Source: a bacterium
GTDB lineage: Bacteria > Myxococcota_A > Bradymonadia > UBA7976 > UBA1532
NCBI GenBank assembly: GCA_030426085.1
Contig: JAUHYW010000044.1
Coordinates: 1 to 64,000, forward strand
DNA length: 64,000 bases
Reading direction: 5' to 3'
The translations under genes and the position numbers were made by a program. Positions 43,617-51,814 of this stretch are shown here, in pieces; the stretch's first letter is position 1, and every line of letters begins with the position of its first letter. Below the pieces are notes generated by a model that saw only the letters and a list, made by a program, of their open reading frames with translations, searched no databases and had not been told where the DNA came from.

Positions 43617-44543
43617 TCACAGCGCCCACTCGATCGTCAGCCCACCCCCGACGCCCACCGGGCTCGCCGCCCAGGCCGTGCGGTCGTCGACCCGAAGCCG
43701 CAGGCGGCGCAGCGGGGCGGTCAGCTCGGCGTCGATCACCAGCGCGAGGACCTCGCCGACGGTGATGTGCCACTCGGCGCGCAGGCCGACATCGACGAGC
43801 AGCGCGGTGGCGTCGACCCCGTCGAGGCCGTCGGGGCGCAGGATCGCGGCCCCCATCCGGCCCAGCCCGCAGATCCCGAGGGCGCCCGGCCGCCAGCAGC
43901 CGTGCAGTTGGCCCGCGTAGCGCTCCACCCGCACCTCGCCGGCGCCGACGGCGGTCGTCGGCATGACGCCCCCGTGCAGCGCGCCGCCCAGGCTCAGCGC
44001 GGCGAACCGGCGCTCGACGCGCAGCTCTCCGGCCAGGGTCATGGCCGGCGTGGCCCCGCCGTCGCCCCGGGCGCCGAGGCCGACGCGCCACGCGCCGCTG
44101 GGGGTGAAGTCGGTCGGCGGGGGGGCCGGCTCAGCGGGCGCGGGCGGGGGTGGGACCACGCGTCGGCGGGGCATCTCGATGGGTGTGACGAGCAACGCGG
44201 CGGCGGTCAACAAGGCGTCGACCAGGGCCGAGCAGCCGTCCCGGCGGGCGCGCAGCCGGCGGGCGGCGGGGGGCTGGTCCGGCGCGGCGACCCGTACGAC
44301 GCCGACCAACCCATCGCCGACGGGCGCCACGTGGATCTCGACCGCCGCGTCGCCGCCGGGCGCGCGGGCCTGCCAGCGGGCGTCGATCTCACCGGCCGAG
44401 GGGCAGCGGCCGGACACGTCGGGCGCGATCCGGACCCCGACCGCGGCGGCGGCGGGCGCGAGCATCCCGAAGACGAGGCAGAGCGCGCATGCGGCGGGTG
44501 GTGGCTTCACCGGGCGAGGATGCCCGAGTGCGGTCGGCGCCAT
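43617..44543 (-). CDS. Secreted or outer-membrane protein of unknown function, sigma-operon
   Basis: 308 residues from the ATG at 44543; a GTG at 44510 would give a tidier signal peptide (PPPAACALCLVFGMLAPAAA). The N-terminal part has GRCPSAGEIDARWQARAPGG and a Pro-rich linker (PRRRVVPPPPAPAEPAPPPT). The C-terminal 150 residues alternate short strands with aromatic girdles (GAWRVGLGARGDGG, LAGELRVERRFAALSLGGAL, GEVRVERYAGQLHGCW, LVDVGLRAEWHITVGEVLAL), like a small outer-membrane barrel. It is 16 bases upstream of the ECF sigma gene. No family is recognised. Confidence 0.65.
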   Translation of the reverse strand: MAPTALGHPRPVKPPPAACALCLVFGMLAPAAAAVGVRIAPDVSGRCPSAGEIDARWQARAPGGDAAVEIHVAPVGDGLVGVVRVAAPDQPPAARRLRARRDGCSALVDALLTAAALLVTPIEMPRRRVVPPPPAPAEPAPPPTDFTPSGAWRVGLGARGDGGATPAMTLAGELRVERRFAALSLGGALHGGVMPTTAVGAGEVRVERYAGQLHGCWRPGALGICGLGRMGAAILRPDGLDGVDATALLVDVGLRAEWHITVGEVLALVIDAELTAPLRRLRLRVDDRTAWAASPVGVGGGLTIEWAL

Positions 44544-44567
44544 CAACCGGGGGGTCGCGGGGGGACC

Positions 44568-44603
44568 GGACCGTCCGCCGGACCGTCCGCCGGACCGTCC
44601 GGG
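44568..44603. repeat. Three tandem 12-bp units, each palindromic
   Basis: The sequence GGACCGTCCGCC repeats at 44568, 44580 and 44592 (last unit ending GGG). The inner CGGAC-CGTCCG is nearly palindromic, so units can pair with themselves or each other. The array is 25-60 bases upstream of the barrel-like gene of the ECF operon, a position for an operator or a leader hairpin. Confidence 0.5.
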
Positions 44604-44621
44604 TCGCGCCCATCGGCGGGA

Positions 44622-45125
44622 TCAGAGGGGCCGGATGCGCTCGAAGCGTACCTGAAGCTCGACGCCCTCGGCGCTGCGGGGCGCGATGGTGGTGCGGATC
44701 CGATCACCGGGTACGCCCCGGCTGGCCAGCGCGTCCCGCAGCGCCCCGGCCCGCTCGCGGGCCTCCGCTTCGCCGGCCGGCCCTCGGCGGGGGCTGTAGG
44801 CCACGAGCACGACCCGGTGCCAGGGCAGGTTGTCGGCGGTGTCGGCCAGCGTGTCGGCCACGGTACGCCAGCGGCGGAAGGTCTCGGGGCCGGGCGCGAA
44901 GAGGGATCCGATGGCCAGGTCGTAGTCGTCGCCCAGCGCCCGCAGCCGCCCCAGCGCGCCGAGGCGGGCGCCCAGATCAGCGCCCCGATCGGCGTCGGCG
45001 GTGGGTTCGGGGATCGGCGCCCGATGGGCGGCGGGGGCGTCGGCGTGGGCCACGCCGCACACGGTCATCAGGGCGGCGGCGGCGAGCAGGGCGCGGAAGT
45101 GGTTGCGGGGCAGGGACGAGCGCAT
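44622..45125 (-). CDS. OmpA-like periplasmic protein
   Basis: 167 residues. Signal peptide ending VCGVAHA, then a region of about 45 residues (DRGADLGARLGALGRLRALG). The C-terminal 100 residues follow the OmpA C-like pattern (WHRVVLVAYSPRRGPAGEAE, ARERAGALRDALASRGVPGD, RIRTTIAPRSAEG), where the region usually binds peptidoglycan. The typical NxxLSxxRA is replaced by AEARERAGALRDAL, so binding is uncertain. It is upstream of the ECF operon with a 78-base gap holding the 12-bp repeat array and may be its first gene. Confidence 0.7.
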   Translation of the reverse strand: MRSSLPRNHFRALLAAAALMTVCGVAHADAPAAHRAPIPEPTADADRGADLGARLGALGRLRALGDDYDLAIGSLFAPGPETFRRWRTVADTLADTADNLPWHRVVLVAYSPRRGPAGEAEARERAGALRDALASRGVPGDRIRTTIAPRSAEGVELQVRFERIRPL

Positions 45126-45316
45126 CTTGAACCTCCGAGAGCGGGTGGGGCGGTGGGGCCTCGAACCCCCGAGACACCGTTCACCCCGTTCGACGCTTTC
45201 CGACTCTGCCAATCCCGTGCCATCATCCGGGGGGCCCTGGAGCCCGGCTCGACGCGCGATCGTGGGCCGGGCCCCCGATGCCCGTGGGGGAACCACCACA
45301 CCTGCCGGAGACGCCG

Positions 45317-47542
45317 ATGCGCAACCGCACCCGCATGTTCGCCGCCGCCCTCCTGACACTCACGGCGGTCGGTTCACCTCGGGCCGCCGAGTCGCCCGAG
45401 GCCCCCCGGCTCTCGGCGGCGTGGTCGGTCGACGTCAGCGAGCCGGCCGGCGCGCCGCTGCTCGTACCCCGAGGCGATCGCCTCGCGGTGCTGACGTGGC
45501 AGGGGGACGTGGTGGTGCTCGACGCCCGCACCGGCAAGCGGCGGTGGCGCAAGCAGCCCCGCCAGCGGGGTGGGGTGAGCCGCCCCGCCCTGGCCGCCGA
45601 TCAGGAGCGGGTCGTGGTCATCTGGCCCAGCGAGCCGCGGGTGGTGGCCTACGATCTGGACCGCGGGCGGGAGGCGTGGTCGGTGCCACTGGACGCGGTG
45701 CCGGCCGGGATGGCGGACTGCGCCCGGCACCGGGCGGTCGTGGTGACCCACCGGGGGCTGGGCACGCTGCTGGCGACGGCCTTCGACCCCAAGAGCGGCG
45801 CCCGGCTGTGGCAGACGCCGGTCGAGGGCCCGGTGGTCGGCGCGGGCGACGCCTACGTCTTCACCGCCACCCCCAGCGGCTTCGGCGTGTGGCCGGGGCG
45901 GCTGAGCGCGGTGCACTGCGCCACCGGCGAGGTCCGGGCCATCCCCCAGAATGACCGCCAGCTCGTCGAGTTCCTCGCCGCAGGGGATGGGGTCGCGGTG
46001 GCCCGGCACCTGGATCCGGGCTTCAGCCGCGAGCAGATCTGCCTGCACCGGCTGGGCGACCCGATCGCCGACGTCCCGTCGTCGGTGTGCACGGACACGG
46101 CGGACGGCGAGGTCCCGGCACACCCGCTGACCGGGGCGTTGGTCGATGACGGCACGCTGTACTTCTCGACGGCCCACATCTCGGCCCACAACCTCGATCC
46201 CTCGCCCGATAGCTGGATCTTCGCCCGCGCCCTCGACGGGCGGGCCCGCTGGCGCAGCCCGGCGCTGGTGAGCCGGCAGGCGCCGGTCGACGCCGGGCCC
46301 CTGCTGTGGACCGGCTTCGGCTCGACCGGCGCCGACGACTACGCCTTCCTGATCGACCGCGAGGACGGGCGCCCGGTGGGGCGGCTGCCGCTGCGCAAGG
46401 CCCCGACCGCGCTGGCCGCCGATCGCGAGCGGGCCTATGTCTCGACCTACGACGGGCGGGTCTACGCGGTGCGGCTGCCCGAGCCCGGCCCGGCGCCGGT
46501 GGTGCGCAAGCCGGTGACGCCGAGCGGGCGCGCGCACCCGAAGCCCGCCATCGACACCGGGCCCTGGCGCCGCCTCGCGATCATCGACGCCCACCCGAAG
46601 TCGGCGAAGACCTCGGGCAGCCGCCGTCCGGGAACGGCCGATCCGGTGGCCTTCGTCGATCCCGCGGGCGCGCTGCTGGCGGTGGGCGGCAACGACGACA
46701 AGGTGCGGGTGTTCGACGTGAAGTCGGGCAAGAGACGCTGGATCTCGAAGCGGCTGGGCAAGGACGTCGAGGCGGTTCAGGCCGGCGGCGGGCGCATCCA
46801 CGCCCGGATCTACGGGGGGCGCAGCTTCACCTTCGAGCCCCGGGGCGCACGCTGGCGCCGGGCGGCGCGCATCGATCACGGGCACGGCTGGATGTCCGGG
46901 CTCTCGGGGGACGGGCAACGGGTGGTCACCGACACCTTCGACGGCGAGATCAGCGCGTTCGACGCGCTGAGCGGCGACCGGGTGTGGCGGGCGCCGGCGA
47001 AGACCGCCTTCGATCAGCGCGGCGTGCGGGTCGTCGGGCAGCGCATCGTCATCCACAGCGCCGGCGCGCTGCGGGTGTTCGATGTCGGCGGCGACGCGCT
47101 GGCCGAGGTGGCCCGGCGGCCGACGCCGGGGGCCATCGAGAGCGGCGAGATGACCCAGGCGTGGATGATCGACGAGACGCACGCCGCCTGGGAGTACTGC
47201 GGGCCGGCGCAGTGCGTGGTCGAGATCGGCGCGCTCTTCGGCCCCGAGAGCGACGGGGGCCCGGTGATGCGGCGGGTGTTCGACGTCCGCGGCGCGGGCT
47301 GGGTACCCGACGTGCCCTCGACGCTGCACATCTCGCCCGATCGCGCGTGGCTGTTCTTCTTCCGCTTGGGGCTGACGCCGCTGGTCGTGGAGTGGGCGGC
47401 CAACGCCCGCATCCCGCTGAGCGCGATCACCGAGAAGCCGGTCGGCGAGTACACCTCGGCGGCCTTCTCGGCCGACGGCCGCCGGCTCGCGCTGGGCATG
47501 CACCCCGCGTCGTGGCAGGTGACGGTGATCGAGCGGCGCTGA
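45317..47542 (+). CDS. Exported PQQ-like beta-propeller protein
   Basis: 741 residues; GGAG precedes the ATG. A signal peptide (RMFAAALLTLTAVGSPRAAE) opens the protein. The body consists of two propeller-like halves with PQQ-type blades (DVVVLDARTGKRRWRKQPRQ, VVAYDLDRGREAWSVPLDAV, AFDPKSGARLWQTPVEGPVV, VRVFDVKSGKRRWISKRLGK, ISAFDALSGDRVWRAPAKTA). The blade motif GKRRWR/GxxxW is that of BamB and quinoprotein dehydrogenases. Catalytic quinone-binding residues were not seen, so a binding or scaffold role is likely. A Lys/Pro-rich hinge (about 400-415) joins the halves. It converges with the thioredoxin-like gene. Confidence 0.82.
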   Translation: MRNRTRMFAAALLTLTAVGSPRAAESPEAPRLSAAWSVDVSEPAGAPLLVPRGDRLAVLTWQGDVVVLDARTGKRRWRKQPRQRGGVSRPALAADQERVVVIWPSEPRVVAYDLDRGREAWSVPLDAVPAGMADCARHRAVVVTHRGLGTLLATAFDPKSGARLWQTPVEGPVVGAGDAYVFTATPSGFGVWPGRLSAVHCATGEVRAIPQNDRQLVEFLAAGDGVAVARHLDPGFSREQICLHRLGDPIADVPSSVCTDTADGEVPAHPLTGALVDDGTLYFSTAHISAHNLDPSPDSWIFARALDGRARWRSPALVSRQAPVDAGPLLWTGFGSTGADDYAFLIDREDGRPVGRLPLRKAPTALAADRERAYVSTYDGRVYAVRLPEPGPAPVVRKPVTPSGRAHPKPAIDTGPWRRLAIIDAHPKSAKTSGSRRPGTADPVAFVDPAGALLAVGGNDDKVRVFDVKSGKRRWISKRLGKDVEAVQAGGGRIHARIYGGRSFTFEPRGARWRRAARIDHGHGWMSGLSGDGQRVVTDTFDGEISAFDALSGDRVWRAPAKTAFDQRGVRVVGQRIVIHSAGALRVFDVGGDALAEVARRPTPGAIESGEMTQAWMIDETHAAWEYCGPAQCVVEIGALFGPESDGGPVMRRVFDVRGAGWVPDVPSTLHISPDRAWLFFFRLGLTPLVVEWAANARIPLSAITEKPVGEYTSAAFSADGRRLALGMHPASWQVTVIERR

Positions 47543-47557
47543 GGCCGGGCGGCCGCC

Positions 47558-48892
47558 TCAGAGGGCCTCGACGGTGAGCACGTAGGGCGCCGACTCGTAG
47601 CGGAAGCCGCCGATGCGGACCAGGGTCGGGCCGGCGTGCTCCACCGCCTCGCCGTCGACGGTGCCGTAGCTGCCGACGACCCGCTGGTCGACCCGCAGCG
47701 GGGCGTCGCCGTCGGCGTCCCAGGCGTAGACGTCGAGGTTGCCCACCGCGTGGGTGAAGTCCAGCGTCAGCCGCCACGGGCCGTCGATGTCGACGAGGTA
47801 GAAGTCGGGGTGCTCGTCGCAGACGCCGCCCTCGATGGTGCCGGGCCCGATGACCGAAGGGGCGTCGGGGGTGTTGTTGGGCTCCAGAGCCTCGTCCTGG
47901 CCCGGCGCGCACTGGCTGTCGATCATCGGCGGCGGCGGGTTCTCCCAGCCGGCGTCGGGGTCGGCGGCGACCGCGAAGTAGTCCAGCCCGGCCGCGCCGC
48001 TGGCGTTGTCGGCGATGACCTTCATGTCCCGGGTGCGCACGACGACGACCGAAGGCAGCGCGGTGAAGGCGCCGCTGCCCGAGATGACGCCGCCGGTGTC
48101 CCCGTCCCCGGCGATGTAGACCGGCGCGCCGCCCACCGCGCCGGCGAGGGTCTGGACGGCCTCGTCCGTGCTCGACGGCGAGTAGTCGGTGCCCTCGACG
48201 CCCACGAAGACGAACTGCCCGCCCGCCTCGCGCAGCGCGGCGGCCTCCCGGGCCAGCTCGCCCATGTGGTGGGTGCAGGCCCCGCACCAGTTGGCGCCGA
48301 GCACGAAGACGAAGACGGACGGCACCTCGCCCTCGGCCTCGCCGCAGTAGATGTCGCGCAGGCTGAACAGGCCCCGGCTGCCATCGGGCCGGCGGGCCAG
48401 CTCCCACTCGAGGGCCGGCATCGTGGCCCCGGTGACGATGTTCGAGGTGAAGGCCGGGTAGTCGCAGCCATCGCCGATCACCAGCTCGCCGCTGACATCG
48501 CCCAGATCGGCGGTCACCGTGACCGCGCCGGACCGGGCCGCGTGCACCATCGCTCGGCCGGGGTTCTCGGTGTCGTCGAAGGCGAGCACGGCCGGATCGG
48601 AGGACGACCACCGCACATCGGCGGTGAGATCCCGGGTCGAGCCGTCTTCGTAGAGCCCCTCGGCGAAGAAATCCCGAGGCAGACCGGCCACCAGATCGTA
48701 GGCCGGGCGCATCGAGACGGAGATCGTGATCAGACCCTCGACCAGCTCGGCCGGCGGCTCGAACTCGTCCTCGACGGGCGGCATCTCGCCGCCGCCTTCA
48801 CCCCCGCCGCCGCCGCCGCCACCCCCGGCGGGCGCGCACCCGCCGAGCGCCAGCAGCGCCCCCACCGCGACCGACATCCACCCGTGCCTCAT
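47558..48892 (-). CDS. Thioredoxin-like lipoprotein with Ig-like and PPC-like domains
   Basis: 444 residues; AAGGAG about 8 bases before the ATG. Lipobox ALLALGGC, then a Gly run. An Ig-like (BIG2) domain lies at about 45-155 (YEDGSTRDLTADVRWSSSDP, AVLAFDDTENPGRAMVHAAR). A thioredoxin fold at about 170-310 has the redox motif WCGAC (FVLGANWCGACTHHMGEL) and the expected cis-Pro (FTALPSVVVVRT). The C-terminus (about 330-444) has a bacterial pre-peptidase-like domain (DEALEPNNTPDAPSVIGPGT, FYLVDIDGPWRLTLDFTHAV). Such TlpA/ResA-like proteins reduce or isomerise disulfides outside the cytoplasm. The domain order Ig, thioredoxin, PPC is unusual. Confidence 0.82.
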   Translation of the reverse strand: MRHGWMSVAVGALLALGGCAPAGGGGGGGGGEGGGEMPPVEDEFEPPAELVEGLITISVSMRPAYDLVAGLPRDFFAEGLYEDGSTRDLTADVRWSSSDPAVLAFDDTENPGRAMVHAARSGAVTVTADLGDVSGELVIGDGCDYPAFTSNIVTGATMPALEWELARRPDGSRGLFSLRDIYCGEAEGEVPSVFVFVLGANWCGACTHHMGELAREAAALREAGGQFVFVGVEGTDYSPSSTDEAVQTLAGAVGGAPVYIAGDGDTGGVISGSGAFTALPSVVVVRTRDMKVIADNASGAAGLDYFAVAADPDAGWENPPPPMIDSQCAPGQDEALEPNNTPDAPSVIGPGTIEGGVCDEHPDFYLVDIDGPWRLTLDFTHAVGNLDVYAWDADGDAPLRVDQRVVGSYGTVDGEAVEHAGPTLVRIGGFRYESAPYVLTVEAL

Positions 48893-48989
48893 GACGCACT
48901 CCTTCGTGTGACTCGCGAACGCACGGCCGACCCATGCCCTCGAACGATAGGGCGGCGCCCCGACCACGGCAAGTGAAGCGGGCAGCACC

Positions 48990-49314
48990 AGACACCCTTC
49001 GCCCGGCTCACGGCCCCCGCCAGCCGTCGTCCACGGCGAGCCAGCCCGATCGGGCCATCGAAGTCGGCGAGCGCGGCCAGCATCGGCCGGGTCTCTCCCG
49101 GGGAGCCGAGGAACGCGATCCCACCCGGATCAGCGCCGCGCAGCGCGTCGACGACCGCCAGCGGGTCGGGCCCGCCGTCGTAGTAGGCGACCCGCGTCAC
49201 CTGGCGCGCGGGGCACGGGCCCCCGCACAGCCCGTCGCTCACCGCCGCCGACAGCGCGTCGCCGAACCGATCGTCGGGCCCGGCCACCGCCACCCGCGAG
49301 AAGGGCCCATGTCA
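48990..49314 (-). pseudogene. Remnant of a periplasmic ligand-binding protein
   Basis: On the minus strand the sequence reads FSRVAVAGPDDRFGDALSAA, then QVTRVAYYDGGPDPLAVVDA and ADPGGIAFLGSPGETRPMLA. This has the form of the second half of type I periplasmic binding proteins (Leu/Ile/Val or ANF-receptor family). There is a stop (TGA at 49312-49314) directly upstream in frame, no signal peptide and no N-terminal half, and the C-terminal end is vague. It fills the 497-base gap between the thioredoxin-like and endonuclease genes. It is most likely a decayed, truncated gene. Confidence 0.5.
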
Positions 49315-49389
49315 ACGCGCAGGCGCGGAGCGTCGCCCGGTCACGGGTCGGGGATCGGCGGGGCACGGTGCCTTCTGTCGCCCACCTAC

Positions 49390-50487
49390 TCACGGCGCGG
49401 GCAGGTTCTCCTCGGTGTCGAGCGGCTCGAACGCGGCGAAGTCGGCGATGCGCCCCACCAGCCCGGGGCAGTCCACGAACGGGTTGCGGTTGCCCTGGAT
49501 GCGCTCGACGGTGTCGTTGCGGACCCGCTCCCGCTCATCGACCGGATCGTCGGTCATCCAGCCCCGCAGCGCGGCCTCTTCGTCGTCGCGGATGGGCTTC
49601 CCCCACCGGACGGAGAAGTAGAAGATGACCCGGGCGACGTCCCCCTGACGCTCCCGGCGGGGCTGGAAGACGATCTCGCCGCGAGCGTCGGTCCCGTATA
49701 CCGCCGGCAGGTAGTCCAGGTTGCGCCCGTCCTCCACGTCCCCGAACCGCTCGCTGCCCCGCAGGCTGTTGGCCCCGCTGATGGTCGGCAGCAGGTGGTG
49801 GATGTCGGACTGCTCGTGCGAATAGCGCAGGCTATCGCGGGGCGACATGCGGGCCCGGGGCCAGGTGTGCTCGCAGTTCATCACGTCGTTGTCGGGCTCT
49901 TCGTCCGGCGGTGAGGCGACGAAGCGCCCGGTGTAGACGCACTCGTATCCCCCGCCCCGCTCGGGATCGTCGAACCACTCCACCTCGGCGAACATGAAGT
50001 GGCGGGCGGTCGTGTAGCGGTTGGGGTTACCGCCCAGATCCAGTTCGGCCTGGATGGGGCGGTAGGTCTCGTGCAACTCGGCGTGCAGCCGAGCGACGAG
50101 CTGGTCATCGGGCACGTCGAGCCATGGGAGACACCCGGGGGACGGGCCTGCGTCGGGCTGGGTGTCGGGCAGCGGGCCGTCGGAGAGGCCGAGATCGGCG
50201 GGCGAGCCGTCGGCGGCGCCATCGGACGGGCCAGCGTCCGCGGTCGCCCCATCCAACGATGGACCGTCCAACGCCCGATCCACCGATCCGTCGGACGGGC
50301 CCGCGTCGGGTTCGGGCAAGGCCACATCGGGATCGGGCATCGCGCCGTCGGTCTCGCCCCGATCCACGCCCGGCCGCGCATCCACGGGCGGCGTCTCATC
50401 CCCGATATCGCACCCGGGGCCGACGACCAGCGCGGCGAGCAGGAGCGCACGGGCACACCCGAACCGGCGCCACCGGGGCGTCCTCAT
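49390..50487 (-). CDS. Endonuclease I family lipoprotein
   Basis: 365 residues from the ATG at 50487. Lipobox-type signal (LLLAALVVGPGC) and an Asp/Pro/Gly-rich linker to about residue 120. The C-terminal 240 residues are an endonuclease I (EndA/NucM/Dns) domain: NPNRYTTARHFMFAEVEWFD, GYECVYTGR, NCEHTWPRARM (catalytic His and Mg-binding Asn region), SDIHHLLPTISGANSLRGSE, FQPRRERQGDVARVIFYFSV, and QGNRNPFVDCPG. These enzymes cut extracellular DNA or RNA non-specifically. Lipoprotein anchoring suggests it works at the cell surface in prey or environmental DNA breakdown; that is inferred. Confidence 0.92.
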   Translation of the reverse strand: MRTPRWRRFGCARALLLAALVVGPGCDIGDETPPVDARPGVDRGETDGAMPDPDVALPEPDAGPSDGSVDRALDGPSLDGATADAGPSDGAADGSPADLGLSDGPLPDTQPDAGPSPGCLPWLDVPDDQLVARLHAELHETYRPIQAELDLGGNPNRYTTARHFMFAEVEWFDDPERGGGYECVYTGRFVASPPDEEPDNDVMNCEHTWPRARMSPRDSLRYSHEQSDIHHLLPTISGANSLRGSERFGDVEDGRNLDYLPAVYGTDARGEIVFQPRRERQGDVARVIFYFSVRWGKPIRDDEEAALRGWMTDDPVDERERVRNDTVERIQGNRNPFVDCPGLVGRIADFAAFEPLDTEENLPAP

Positions 50488-50579
50488 CGATATCGCTCCA
50501 GACCCGAGGCCGACATGGGCCGGAGGGTACTCGGCGGCGCCCGATCGGCGCAAAAGGGGTTGTCGGGGGGAGCGGGGCG

Positions 50580-50596
50580 GCGGCCTGACGGGCCGC
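50580..50596 (-). terminator. GC-rich hairpin behind the 77-residue gene
   Basis: GCGGCC (50580-50585) and GGCCGC (50591-50596) form a 6-bp stem with a 5-base loop, 31 bases past the stop. On the minus strand it is followed after some C-runs by CCCCTTTTGCG. Terminator assignment is tentative. Confidence 0.3.
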
Positions 50597-50627
50597 GGCG
50601 TGGGGGGGAAGAGGCGCGGGGGCCGGC

Positions 50628-50861
50628 TCAGACGGAGCGGCCCTTGCGGGTCTCGTAGATGTAGTCGACCAGCCCGCCATCGCGGAAGCTCATCTTCACC
50701 TTGCCGTCGGTGCGCTCCACGACGACCGACTGACCGCTCTCGAGGCTCCACTCCTTAGCGGTGGTCACCGCGTCGGTGCGGCCGGTGATCTCGCGCTCTT
50801 CCACGCGGGTCGAGAGGCGGTAGGTCTTCTTCGGGGCGGACGTCTCGGTCGCTTCGGTCAT
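50628..50861 (-). CDS. Small acidic/basic protein of unknown function
   Basis: 77 residues, no signal peptide. The ATG has GGAGAA about 5 bases upstream. It reads as a compact beta-rich domain: TYRLSTRVEEREITGRTDAV, TTAKEWSLESGQSVVVERTD, KVKMSFRDGGLVDYIYETRK. The N-terminal dozen residues are Thr/Glu/Ala-rich. I do not recognise the family. It is 72 bases from the next minus-strand gene and may be a small regulatory or DNA-associated protein, but nothing in it shows this. Confidence 0.6.
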   Translation of the reverse strand: MTEATETSAPKKTYRLSTRVEEREITGRTDAVTTAKEWSLESGQSVVVERTDGKVKMSFRDGGLVDYIYETRKGRSV

Positions 50862-50932
50862 CGGTTCTCCGATTGGGTGGTGATGTCGCCCGGCGCGTAC
50901 GCGTGGCCGGGCACTGGGGAAAAAGGGGGCGT

Positions 50933-51739
50933 CTACCGCCGCCGCGAGCGCCGATTGCGCGAGCGGCGGTTGCGGCTTCGAGTGCGGCTGCGCCGGGTGC
51001 GGCTGCGCTTCCGGGCCTTGGTCGCGCTGACCTCGCGCCGGCGGATGAAGTACCAGCCCGAGCGCCAGACCATCTGCCAGGTCGGGATCTCGGCGTCTTC
51101 GGTCATCAGGTAAGCCAGATCGCCCTCGAACTCGACGAGCATCGCCCCGTCGACCACGCCGACGACCCGCGCCTGCTTGCCGAGGGCGAAGTCGTCCTCC
51201 ACCGGGTACTGGCCCGCGGGGCAGTCCTCCATGCGCTCGTCGACCTCGACCACCGCCGACCAGTCACCCTGCTCGTCGACCTCGGTCTCGACCAGCTCGA
51301 CGCCGGCCAGCTCGAGGTAGAATGGGCGCTTCCAGTCGGTGGTGTGGGTGATCTCGACGACATCGCCCCGGGTCTCGAGCCACGTCAGCTTCGCTTCTCG
51401 GACCCGGCTGTTGTAATCGCGGGTCTCGGGGTCGCCGAACAGCGCGGGGCACATGTCCGGATCCTGGAGCTCCACCTCGGCCGCGCCGTGCTCGGCGTCG
51501 TCCTCGTCATCCGCGTCGTCGGCGTCGACCTCGTCCCCCCCGTCGTCGGCCTCGTCCTCGCTCGACTCGGCGGCCTCGACCGGCGGATCCCCCATCGACT
51601 CGACGGGCACCCGCTCCAGCTCGTCGCGATCGGCGTCCAGCGGGTCGGCGGTCGGAGTCTTGTCCGGTGCGGGGGCGGCCCAGGCGGCGTCGGCGCCGAG
51701 CGTGAGGCTCAGGGCGACGAGCGCGAAGGCGGCGAGCAC
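50933..51739 (-). CDS. Exported protein with Arg/Ser-rich tail; start codon uncertain
   Basis: 268 residues from the GTG at 51739, used here as the last conventional start. The signal peptide (VLAAFALVALSLTLGADAAW) then lacks its basic N-region and no ribosome-binding site precedes it. Further upstream in frame, GGAGGA at 51819-51824 sits 4 bases before an ATC (51814), which would give a normal N-region (YRSPRRIPRP); a CTG at 51826 is another option. The body has an acidic linker (ESSEDEADDGGDEVDADDAD) and a beta-rich domain (GDVVEITHTTDWKRPFYLEL, DGAMLVEFEGDLAYLMTEDA, EIPTWQMVWRSGWYFI). The tail is Arg/Ser-rich (SRTRRSRTRSRNRRSRNRR). Function unknown. Confidence 0.6.
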   Translation of the reverse strand: MLAAFALVALSLTLGADAAWAAPAPDKTPTADPLDADRDELERVPVESMGDPPVEAAESSEDEADDGGDEVDADDADDEDDAEHGAAEVELQDPDMCPALFGDPETRDYNSRVREAKLTWLETRGDVVEITHTTDWKRPFYLELAGVELVETEVDEQGDWSAVVEVDERMEDCPAGQYPVEDDFALGKQARVVGVVDGAMLVEFEGDLAYLMTEDAEIPTWQMVWRSGWYFIRRREVSATKARKRSRTRRSRTRSRNRRSRNRRSRRR

Positions 51740-51814
51740 ACAGGCGAAGTGAGGCGGAAGGAGCGGGCGCGGGATCCGGCGCGGGGAGCGATATTGGAGC
51801 GGACAGGGGCGGAT

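Noticed and set aside
45126-45230. tRNA-like T-arm (GGGGGTTCGAGGCCCC on the minus strand) with D-arm-like GGCAGAG upstream
   Set aside because: The acceptor arms do not pair (no partner for CCGCCCC), no anticodon arm can be placed, and no CCA follows.
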